The translations under genes were made by a program, and so were the position numbers. A DNA stretch of 11,639 nucleotides from the NCBI GenBank assembly GCA_913056425.1, contig CAJXLR010000029.1:1-11639 (forward strand), given 5' to 3'. The DNA is from an uncultured Bacteroidota bacterium (GTDB taxonomy: Bacteria; Bacteroidota; Bacteroidia; NS11-12g; UBA9320). Shown piece after piece: positions 1-5,980 of this stretch (position 1 is its first letter; each line of letters begins with the position of its first letter). Under the pieces are notes generated by a model. That model was not told where the DNA came from and did no database searches. It saw nothing but the letters and a program-made list of their open reading frames with translations.

Positions 1-191
1 GCTTGTTCAACTGAAATAGCAGCTGTCGAGCTAAGGGTATCCTCCACATTTAAAATTACTTCTTGAGTGAATATCCTTCCATCTGATGCAAGATACTCCA
101 CTGTAAGATTAACCACAGGGGTGTCATCAAATTCTACTGGACTACGCGAGGTTATCCGGCCAGAGCCGTCGATTTCAAATTTGCCATCGAC
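1..191 (-). CDS. Cadherin-like domain fragment of a large surface/secreted protein (partial at both ends)
   Basis: Read on the minus strand from 191 down to 1, the frame is open and gives about 63 residues with the look of a bacterial cadherin-like repeat: KFEIDGSGRITS near the start, then EFDDTPVVNLTVEYLASDG, then EVILNVEDT. This matches the usual order of F-x-ID-x-G-x-I, a D-rich turn, L-T-V, D-G and a terminal V-x-D strand. Such repeats form calcium-binding stalks in adhesins and gliding or T9SS-exported proteins. No start codon exists in the frame, and a stop lies just upstream on the minus strand (TGA at 200-198), so the domain is cut off by the junction near 180. It also runs off the window edge. 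The family call is by eye; an Ig-like or HYR-like repeat is possible. What is seen directly is the open frame and its pattern. That it belongs to a larger gene is inference. Confidence 0.6.
169..190. other. Imperfect 22-bp palindrome at a strand-switch junction
   Basis: TCGAT at 169-173 mirrors ATCGA at 186-190, and the core CAAATTTG at 176-183 has the same centre, so 9 of 11 base pairs are self-complementary. To the left the coding sense is minus-strand (cadherin-like). To the right it is plus-strand (PKD). Within this stretch both strands encode similar residues, DFKFAID on plus and DGKFEID on minus, so the break cannot be placed more finely than about 165-191. This is either an assembly or amplification chimera, or a real inversion point. 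The sequence alone does not decide. Confidence 0.6.
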
Positions 192-2204
192 AACAACTCA
201 AAAACAGTAAAATTTGTTTCTAAAGTTTCCAGCGACGCACTGGCTGTGAAGTGGGACTTTGGCGATGGAGACTATTCAACAGATCGCAACGTCAAACACA
301 CATATGATTCTGCAGGATATTACAAAGTTTGTCTTACGGCGTATGGCTACGATAGTATCAACAAAACACGTTGCTCCACAACGGTTTGTAAGCGCTTTAA
401 GATTATCGACTGTGACCAACTGAAAGCAAACTTTTCATTCAAAACGGACGACTTAACAGCGAAGTTCGAAGCAAAAGCAAACAGCAGAACAGTTGTTTTT
501 GGTTGGACTTTTGGTGATGGATCTGCAGCACGAGGCAAAGAGGTAAAACACACCTACACTAAAGAAGGCAAATACAAGGTATGCTTGGTGGCGAAAGACA
601 CAGTAACCGGTTGTATTACTCGTGAGTGTAAAGAAGTTAAAGTTGAAGATCCTTGCAAGCGCTTTGAGGTCGCTTTTGATGTTCGCATTGACGGACTTTC
701 AATAAAGGCCATTGGAAAGGCGAACAGCAAAAATGCAAGTATCGGCTTCATTTTTGGTGACGGAAACTCAGCAAGAGGAGATGAAGTAAAGCACACCTAC
801 GCGAAAGGTGGAAAGTATACAATTTGTGTGGTAGCTAAAGATACAGTTACCGGTTGTGTTGCTCGAAAGTGTAAAGACATCAAAGTTTCAAAGTGTGACC
901 TAAAGGTTGACTTTGAGTATAAAACAGAGGGACTTGCCATCAAAGCAGCAGGTAAATCGAATAGTCGTAACGCGGTTCTCGGATGGACATTTGGCGATGG
1001 GAACTCAGATCGAGGCTCACAAGTAAAACACGAGTACAAGAAAGAAGGTAAATACACTATTTGCCTTATCGCAAAAGACACCGTTACGGGTTGTGTTGCA
1101 CGCAAATGTGTAGACATTAAGGTTGAGAATAAAGACACCTGTAACCTAAAAGCGGATTTCGAGTTTTCTGTGAGCGGAAACGAAGTGAAGTATAGAGCTA
1201 AGGCGAATCAAAAAGCCCGCTTCATCTGGGATTTTGGAGATGGGTCAGACACAACCGGAGAAACAGCGTATAACAAATACAGAAAACCAGGAACGTACAC
1301 GGTTTGTGTAACTGCGGTAACAGCAAACTCAAACTCAACCAAGGCTTGCAGAACCAAGGTTTGTAAGCGAATTGTTATCAAAGACAAGGGTTGCGACTTA
1401 AAAGCAGACTTTAAATTCAAGGTAGACGGCAATAAGCTAATTGTTAAAGCAGAAGCTAACCAAAAGAATGTGCTGTATTACTGGTCGTTTGGCGACGGAA
1501 CCTCAGGTCACAAACAAGAAGCGAAACACAGATACAAAAAACCCGGAGTTTATGAGGTTTGCCTAATCGTTTTCAACCCTAAAACGAAGTGTAAAGTGTG
1601 TGTTTGCAAGCGTGTAAAAATCGAAAAGCCATGTAACTTGAAGGCGAACTTTAAAATCACGATCAACGATAATGTTGTTCGACTAAAAGCACGCAGCAAC
1701 AGTAAAGATGTTGTTTACGGATGGAGTTTTGGTGACGGCACTAGTCAGCGAGGAAACCCTGTGCGACATAAGTACGCGAAACCGGGGGTTTACAAGGTAA
1801 CTCTTTACGCCAAAGACACCGTATCGGGTTGCACGTACAGCCTGAGCAAGCGTTTGATAATCAACCCAAGTGCTCGCAGCATGGTGTTTAAGAACACTCA
1901 ACAAAACAGCACTGTGACAACTGAAGATGCAGGTACTTCGGGAATATCGGAAGCTTCGAGTGAGAAGCCAGATTGGACCGCAGGAGCATACCCGGTACCA
2001 GCGATTGAGTCTGTAGATTTTAAAGCAGACAAACCACTTGCAACGGTAGAGGTATATAATGCGGGTGGTACGTCTGTACTCTCGACCGACTTAGACGAGA
2101 AACAAAATATTGATATTACTACACTACCTACGGGTTACTATTATGCGCGCCTTACGGCAGATGATGGAACCGTGAAAATTGTCAAGTTCGTGAAGAGCGA
2201 ATAG
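171..2204 (+). CDS. Secreted seven-PKD-domain, cysteine-rich protein with T9SS type A C-terminal sorting domain (5' end missing)
   Basis: The frame holds seven PKD repeats, each with a W/F-x-FGDG core: residues about 3, 87, 168, 247, 328, 413 and 493, counted from the GTG at 246. Each is followed by a K-H-x-Y and G-x-Y-x-V-C strand. Residues about 578-652 form a T9SS type A sorting domain (AYPVPAIESV, then VEVYNAGG, then LPTGYYYARL, ending in KIVKF). It directs export across the outer membrane and is normally cleaved. PKD arrays usually act as stalks or in binding polysaccharide or protein; no catalytic domain is present. Six repeats carry four cysteines each, which suggests disulfides. The GTG at 246 is not a credible start: it lies inside the first PKD domain, has no ribosome binding site, and would give no signal peptide. 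PKD similarity extends back to about 171 (DFKFAID), where the sequence switches to an unrelated minus-strand frame. The true N-terminus is therefore missing here. Confidence 0.9.
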   Translation, partial: DFKFAIDNNSKTVKFVSKVSSDALAVKWDFGDGDYSTDRNVKHTYDSAGYYKVCLTAYGYDSINKTRCSTTVCKRFKIIDCDQLKANFSFKTDDLTAKFEAKANSRTVVFGWTFGDGSAARGKEVKHTYTKEGKYKVCLVAKDTVTGCITRECKEVKVEDPCKRFEVAFDVRIDGLSIKAIGKANSKNASIGFIFGDGNSARGDEVKHTYAKGGKYTICVVAKDTVTGCVARKCKDIKVSKCDLKVDFEYKTEGLAIKAAGKSNSRNAVLGWTFGDGNSDRGSQVKHEYKKEGKYTICLIAKDTVTGCVARKCVDIKVENKDTCNLKADFEFSVSGNEVKYRAKANQKARFIWDFGDGSDTTGETAYNKYRKPGTYTVCVTAVTANSNSTKACRTKVCKRIVIKDKGCDLKADFKFKVDGNKLIVKAEANQKNVLYYWSFGDGTSGHKQEAKHRYKKPGVYEVCLIVFNPKTKCKVCVCKRVKIEKPCNLKANFKITINDNVVRLKARSNSKDVVYGWSFGDGTSQRGNPVRHKYAKPGVYKVTLYAKDTVSGCTYSLSKRLIINPSARSMVFKNTQQNSTVTTEDAGTSGISEASSEKPDWTAGAYPVPAIESVDFKADKPLATVEVYNAGGTSVLSTDLDEKQNIDITTLPTGYYYARLTADDGTVKIVKFVKSE

Positions 2205-2225
2205 GACTCTTTTTTCTTGAAATGC

Positions 2226-2265
2226 AAAACCCCTTACCTCTTGCGAGGAAGGGGTTTTTGTTTTA
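2226..2265 (+). terminator. Rho-independent terminator after the PKD gene
   Basis: The left arm AAAACCCCTTACCTC (2226-2240) pairs with GAGGAAGGGGTTTT (2245-2258) across the loop TTGC, with a single bulged A. The run GGGGTTTTTGTTTT supplies the T-tract. It starts 22 bases after the PKD stop codon. The A-run on the left arm could also let it work from the opposite strand. Confidence 0.9.
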
Positions 2266-2290
2266 GGCTGAAGGTGATTTACATCTTAGG

Positions 2291-2647
2291 GTGGCAGTGG
2301 AACGTAATCGTCTTGCGTTCAAACGCACCAATTTGGCGGACCAGTCTTATATCAGCGACATGACAACCCCAGCGCAAGACATCAATGAATCTTACGGCTA
2401 CCTCTGGTGGCTCAACGGTCAATCGTCTCACATGCTTCCTGGATTACAGCTGAAGATTAATAGATCTGTTGCGCCCAACGCGCCGGCAGATATGTACAGT
2501 GGTCTTGGTAAAAACGGTCAGTTTTTGAGTGTGGTTCCAAGCGAAAACATGGTAGTTATCCGAATGGGAGACAACACGGACAACTCGTTGGTTCCTGCTC
2601 AATTCTTAGATGAAATGTGGGGTGTTTTGAGTGAGGTTATTGAATAG
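2291..2647 (+). pseudogene. C-terminal remnant of a beta-lactamase-family serine hydrolase
   Basis: The 118-residue frame carries the C-terminal signature of the Pfam beta-lactamase (PF00144) class C-like hydrolases: SYGYLWWLNG, then MYSGLGKNGQFLSVVPSENM and VVIRMGDN. Intact members are about 350-450 residues with an N-terminal S-x-x-K nucleophile and a Y-x-N motif, and neither is present. Only 86 bases separate this frame from the previous stop codon, so no room exists for the missing 250 or so residues. The frame is open back to about 2267, but family-like sequence appears only from about 2330 (DQSYISDMTTPAQ). The first residues after the GTG probably come from unrelated DNA. No ribosome binding site or promoter is evident. 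It ends 9 bases before the methyltransferase start. A non-functional deletion remnant is the simplest reading; an assembly break is the alternative. Confidence 0.75.
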
Positions 2648-2656
2648 CTATCCACC

Positions 2657-3280
2657 ATGCCCATGAACACCAACCGCTGGAATAGGCTTCGCTATTCGTT
2701 TTACACTCCGATTTATGACAAAATTGTCAGGGCGCTAGAACCTGCAAGAAAGAAGAGTATTGAGAAGGCCAATTTGGATCAGTCAGACAAGGTGTTGATA
2801 TTAGGCTGTGGTACCGGTTTAGACCTACTATACCTGCCCAAGTTGAATTCTATTTCGGCCATCGACATTACAAAGTCGATGGTGGATCAAACCACTAGGC
2901 GTGCAAACGAACTGGGTTTGGAGGTTGACGCTAGAGTTATGGATGGGCAGAATCTAGAATTCGAAAACGCAGCCTTTGATGCGGTAATCTTGCACTTAAT
3001 CCTTGCTGTTATCCCAGACCCAAACCGGTGTTTTGACGAAGCAGTTCGGGTACTCAAACCAGGGGGGAAGCTGGTTGTTTTCGACAAATTTGTTCAAGCA
3101 CACAGCAAAGCTGGGCTGCTTAGAAAAATGTTAAATCCCGTAATGACATTTCTCGCAACAGATGTAACACGCGACATCTATGCCATAGCAGGAAACAACG
3201 ATGTAGAGTTCCTTTACGACGACGAAGCTGGTTTCATTGGTTTTTTTCGACATGTTTTGATTCAGAAGAGCGAAGAGTAA
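2657..3280 (+). CDS. Class I SAM-dependent methyltransferase, PmtA/UbiE-like
   Basis: This 207-residue protein transfers a methyl group from S-adenosylmethionine. Motif I, VLILGCGTGLDL (residues 46-57), binds SAM. The acidic end of strand 2 is in AIDIT (68-72). Motif II/III spans MDGQNLEFENAAFDAVI to AVIPDP (about 95-122), and VLKPGGKLVVFDKF (132-145) is the post-core strand and loop. The N-terminal segment YSFYTPIYDKIVRALEPAR resembles the R-Y-x-x-x-A-P-x-Y-D start of bacterial phospholipid N-methyltransferases (PmtA) and UbiE-type enzymes. That makes a lipid or quinone substrate plausible, but this is inference. ATG at 2657 or 2663 could start it; neither has a clear ribosome binding site. 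It follows the hydrolase remnant by 9 bases and precedes the membrane protein gene by 16, in the same direction as the hydroxylase gene, which supports a lipid-related transcription unit. Confidence 0.85.
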   Translation: MPMNTNRWNRLRYSFYTPIYDKIVRALEPARKKSIEKANLDQSDKVLILGCGTGLDLLYLPKLNSISAIDITKSMVDQTTRRANELGLEVDARVMDGQNLEFENAAFDAVILHLILAVIPDPNRCFDEAVRVLKPGGKLVVFDKFVQAHSKAGLLRKMLNPVMTFLATDVTRDIYAIAGNNDVEFLYDDEAGFIGFFRHVLIQKSEE

Positions 3281-3284
3281 GTAA

Positions 3285-3292
3285 TAGATTTG
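3285..3292 (+). promoter_or_regulatory. Candidate Bacteroidota -7 box (TAGATTTG) abutting a GTG start
   Basis: TAGATTTG matches the Bacteroidota -7 consensus TAnnTTTG exactly and ends 4 bases before the GTG at 3297. Initiation would fall at or next to the start codon, giving a leaderless message. No TTG lies at the usual distance upstream; the nearest, at 3257-3259, is about 25 bases away. The call is therefore weak, and an operon promoter further upstream may suffice. Confidence 0.3.
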
Positions 3293-3296
3293 CACC

Positions 3297-3986
3297 GTGG
3301 AAGCGGACAGCATATTGAACCCAACCCAGTTTATCGGAAGCTTTGAATGGCGGGAACCGGTAACCACGCTAACAGATTTTTTGGTGGCGTTGGTGTGTTG
3401 GACAGCCTTCTATTTTTTTCAAAGACAGAAATCGAGCAGTCATGTTTCCTATCCATGGTTTAGAAGCTACTTCTTAGTTTTCGCTATCGGTATGACCAGT
3501 GCTGCATGGCTTGGTCACGGCTTTCAAGCCTATGTTTCCCCGAAGACCAAAATGATTGGTTGGATTTGTGGTGCCACGGGAATCGGATTTTTGCAAATGG
3601 GTAGCTTACGCGCAATCGAGGAGTTGATAAAGCCATCGTTGCGTAAAGTATTGCCTTACGTGTTCTTTTTCGAATGGTTGGTTGCCGTTTCACTTATGAT
3701 TGGTCTGTTTGATTTTCGAGTGACTCAGGTTAACTCGGCATTCGGCTTAGTGGGTCTAGTTTTGCCGATGCACATCTACCGTTATTTGAAAACTAAAAAA
3801 GCCGGGAGTAAATGGATTATTGGTGCTTTAGCATACAGTTTGATCCCCGGAATTGTCTATTCAAATCAAATTTCTATTTCTCGATGGTTTAATTATCACG
3901 ACATCAGTCATGTGCTTATGGCGGTGTTTATGACCTTTATGTTTATGGGGCTCCATCGGATCATTAGTCCAAATAGCACAAACTGA
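3297..3986 (+). CDS. Seven-helix integral membrane protein, possible CREST-superfamily-like hydrolase
   Basis: The 229 residues form about seven hydrophobic segments (roughly 25-42, 57-75, 86-103, 118-137, 145-162, 172-188 and 203-220). Polar residues sit where CREST-superfamily membrane hydrolases (alkaline ceramidases, PAQR and Per1 proteins) place metal and catalytic ligands: E20 and D27 at the first helix, S68 and H74 in the second (TSAAWLGHGF), and an H-x-x-x-H, H201/H205 (HDISH), opening the last helix. That arrangement is seen directly; assignment to the superfamily is inference, and an uncharacterised DUF6962-like family is equally possible. The start is GTG at 3297. The next in-frame ATG is about 66 codons on and would remove two helices; a TTG at 3315 is an alternative. 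The gene lies between a lipid-type methyltransferase and a fatty acid hydroxylase, which fits a lipid amidase or hydrolase role. Confidence 0.75.
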   Translation: MEADSILNPTQFIGSFEWREPVTTLTDFLVALVCWTAFYFFQRQKSSSHVSYPWFRSYFLVFAIGMTSAAWLGHGFQAYVSPKTKMIGWICGATGIGFLQMGSLRAIEELIKPSLRKVLPYVFFFEWLVAVSLMIGLFDFRVTQVNSAFGLVGLVLPMHIYRYLKTKKAGSKWIIGALAYSLIPGIVYSNQISISRWFNYHDISHVLMAVFMTFMFMGLHRIISPNSTN

Positions 3987-4023
3987 TTGTTGTCACCGAA
4001 CAAAATGTAGCCGTTCTAAGTTG

Positions 4024-4031
4024 TAATTTTG
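4024..4031 (+). promoter_or_regulatory. Candidate Bacteroidota -7 box (TAATTTTG) before the hydroxylase gene
   Basis: TAATTTTG matches TAnnTTTG and lies 19 bases before the ATG at 4051, predicting a leader of about 14 bases. The 64-base gap before this gene is the longest in the 2657-5331 run, so a separate promoter is plausible. No good -33 TTG sits about 20 bases upstream; the closest is at 3990-3992. Confidence 0.35.
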
Positions 4032-4050
4032 CGCAAAATTCTGATAAGCA

Positions 4051-5331
4051 ATGACAGCAAAAGGTTGGGTTATTCTTCTGTCGGTATTGGCCGTCATGAT
4101 GCTAATCGAAAAGATCGTCGCCATAAGACGAAAAGTCGATACATATACATTCTCTGATTTCATCGCAAACCTTTCGTGCGGTATACTCGAGCGCGTTGCT
4201 GCGTTCTTTTGGTACTACGTCTTTTTTGTGGCGTCGTACTGGGTGTTTGAGAACATAACATTGTGGTCTATTCCTCAAACATGGTACACGTGGATATTGG
4301 CTCTGCTGGTGGCGGATTTCCTCGCATACTGGCACCATAGATTAAGTCATGAAATAAACTTCTTGTGGGCGGCACACATTGTGCACCACCAGAGCGAAGA
4401 CATCAATATTTCCACGGTATTCAGAGTATCCTTCTTTGCAGTGGTGAACCGCTCGTTGTTTTTCATTTGGATGCCGTTTATGGGCTTCCATCCGGAGCAA
4501 GCGCTATCTGCCATCTTGTTTGTGGGAGCTTTCCAGTTTGTAACACATAGCAGACTGGTTGGTAAACTGGGCTTTTTGGAGCACATCTTCTCTACGCCAT
4601 CAAACCACCGTGTTCACCATGCGCGCAACGAGAAGTATATCGACCATAACTACGGTCACGTTTTCATGATTTGGGATAAGATGTTTGGCACTTACACGCC
4701 AGAAGAAGAGGAGCCGGACTACGGCATAACCACCGGATTTGAAAGTGAAAATGCGTACAATTCCAACTTCTTTTACTGGAAAGACTTGTTCAAACGCGCA
4801 TCAATGGCGAAGAACTTTAAGGATAAAGTGAAGTTGTTCTTCGCGAAGCCGGTTTGGACACCAAGTGACGTGGGTTATCTACCAAATCAATACGAGACCG
4901 ATGAACAAGGCAACCGACTGCCACACAAAACTCCAGTTACCAAGTCGTTTGGTTTCTACTTACTCTTGAACAGCTTGCTCACATTGGCATTTTTCGTGTC
5001 GATGTTCGCCATCATAGACGAACCAAAACGCGTTGTTCTTCGAGATCTCTGGGAGAATAAACAACTTTTGGTATTGGTGATTACCATCTTACTCTCGGTG
5101 TTTGCGCATGGCCGATTGCTGGATAACCGTAAAGGGTCAAAGATTTTGGATTCACTACGCTTGATTGTTGTCGCAATCGCGATACCGTTTGTTTATTCAA
5201 CAACCGGTGTTGCCGGGTGGATTGGTCCTGCTATTTGGGTGTTTACAGCAGGCATGATGATTTGGTTGTGGTCAAACACAAAAACGCATTTGCCACGATT
5301 CAACTCAAAGCTGAAGACCCAAGGAATCTAA
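4051..5331 (+). CDS. Fatty acid hydroxylase superfamily membrane enzyme, alkylglycerol monooxygenase (AGMO/TMEM195)-like
   Basis: The protein has 426 residues. It carries the histidine clusters that bind a di-iron centre: H96-x3-H100 (WHHRLSH), H109-x2-HH113 (HIVHH), H186-x2-HH190 (HRVHH), and H199/H203 (DHNYGH), followed by the conserved MIWDKMFGTY stretch. Hydrophobic segments precede the clusters (about 5-22, 48-66, 78-93) and lie between them (about 128-145 and 150-165). A C-terminal extension of about 120 residues adds several more helices (from about residue 303). Simple sterol desaturases are about 250-300 residues. This length and the extra C-terminal helices resemble AGMO, which cleaves ether lipids using tetrahydrobiopterin. 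A sphingolipid or fatty acid hydroxylase is the alternative. The superfamily is secure and the substrate is inference. The last 27 bases overlap the convergent cyclophilin gene, with no terminator between them. Confidence 0.9.
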   Translation: MTAKGWVILLSVLAVMMLIEKIVAIRRKVDTYTFSDFIANLSCGILERVAAFFWYYVFFVASYWVFENITLWSIPQTWYTWILALLVADFLAYWHHRLSHEINFLWAAHIVHHQSEDINISTVFRVSFFAVVNRSLFFIWMPFMGFHPEQALSAILFVGAFQFVTHSRLVGKLGFLEHIFSTPSNHRVHHARNEKYIDHNYGHVFMIWDKMFGTYTPEEEEPDYGITTGFESENAYNSNFFYWKDLFKRASMAKNFKDKVKLFFAKPVWTPSDVGYLPNQYETDEQGNRLPHKTPVTKSFGFYLLLNSLLTLAFFVSMFAIIDEPKRVVLRDLWENKQLLVLVITILLSVFAHGRLLDNRKGSKILDSLRLIVVAIAIPFVYSTTGVAGWIGPAIWVFTAGMMIWLWSNTKTHLPRFNSKLKTQGI

Positions 5332-5919
5332 CAGCTCTTTTTCGGTATACTTTCGGATAAAGACATTCAATGGAATGTCTTCCAACGGCTTGTCGTTCAC
5401 ATCAACTTTTTGTGATTCAATGGTCTCGAGCACATCGGTGCCCTTAACGATTTGACCAAAAATCATGTAATTGCTGTCGAGCTGAGGAAGACCGGATTCA
5501 CGGCAAACAACATAGAACTGACAGCCATTGGATTGCTTATCCGGATTGTCGTCCCGCCCCATTCCTAGAGCACCATAGATGTGACCAATACTGTCCCTGA
5601 ACTCAGGGTCTAGCAGATACGGACTATTCTCAAAGTATGAAACACTGTCCGGACAACCACCTTGAATTACAAAGTTTCGCACCACTCGATTGAATGTGAA
5701 TTGATTGTAGTGGGACTGGTTGGCCAAGTCGATAAACATCTCCTTGTGTTTAGGGGTTTCATCGTACAACCAAAAGTACATTGAACCCAACCGTGTCTCA
5801 ACAACACCAATGTCATAGGTTGACTCGGTCGGTTGGTTGGGTGTGTCCGTTTCTTCTTTTTCCGAACACGCGATAAAACCTAAGGCTCCTAAAGCCAGAA
5901 ACAATACGATACGATTCAT
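5305..5919 (-). CDS. Lipoprotein peptidyl-prolyl cis-trans isomerase, cyclophilin type
   Basis: This 204-residue protein starts at ATG 5919; an in-frame TTG two codons upstream is a weaker choice. The signal MNRIVLFLALGALGFIAC ends in a lipobox-like FIAC with C18 as the lipidated residue. The following SEKEE is rich in acidic residues, like the surface-export signal of Bacteroidota lipoproteins. The cyclophilin fold follows: FNRVV with the catalytic Arg78, FVIQGG (83-88), GALGMGRDD (116-124), NGCQFYV (131-137, the substrate-binding Q-F pair) and YMIFGQIVKG (151-160). It catalyses proline isomerisation and so helps fold exported proteins in the periplasm or at the surface. The stop codon lies inside the 3' end of the hydroxylase gene. 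A near-match to the -7 box, TAACCTTTG, sits just upstream of the start on the minus strand. Confidence 0.92.
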   Translation of the reverse strand: MNRIVLFLALGALGFIACSEKEETDTPNQPTESTYDIGVVETRLGSMYFWLYDETPKHKEMFIDLANQSHYNQFTFNRVVRNFVIQGGCPDSVSYFENSPYLLDPEFRDSIGHIYGALGMGRDDNPDKQSNGCQFYVVCRESGLPQLDSNYMIFGQIVKGTDVLETIESQKVDVNDKPLEDIPLNVFIRKYTEKELLDSLGLQL

Positions 5920-5925
5920 ATACAA

Positions 5926-5980
5926 AGGTTACGAAAACCGAAGATTACTTTACATATTGCGATAAAATTGAGAGACTATC
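5926..5980. promoter_or_regulatory. Divergent promoter region between cyclophilin and tyrosine phosphatase genes
   Basis: About 60 bases separate the two divergent start codons, so both promoters must fit here or overlap the coding ends. On the minus strand TAACCTTTG (TA, three bases, TTTG) comes 3 bases before the cyclophilin ATG. On the plus strand TAAAATTG (5963-5970, one mismatch to TAnnTTTG) lies 10 bases before the phosphatase ATG. Both are imperfect, so the divergent geometry is the main evidence. Confidence 0.4.

Noticed and set aside
246..248. GTG as the real start of the PKD protein
   Set aside because: It lies within the first PKD domain, no signal peptide follows, and PKD-like residues continue upstream to about 171.
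479..1830. Regularly spaced repeats suggestive of a CRISPR array
   Set aside because: The period is about 240 bases and the repeats encode PKD domains with synonymous drift. No short identical repeats with unique spacers occur.
347..1904. Several minus-strand open frames of 68-113 codons within the PKD array
   Set aside because: They mirror the plus-strand repeats, follow the repeat period, and show no recognisable domain. They are shadows of the coding frame.
3082..3096. TCGACAAATTTGT as a second copy of the palindrome at 169-190
   Set aside because: Only the CAAATTTG core and a TCGA are shared, with different spacing, and it lies inside the intact methyltransferase gene with no break in the reading frame.
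5920..5925. TTG at 5925 as the cyclophilin start
   Set aside because: An ATG two codons later (5919) gives a normal lipoprotein signal, and the TTG overlaps the probable -7 box.
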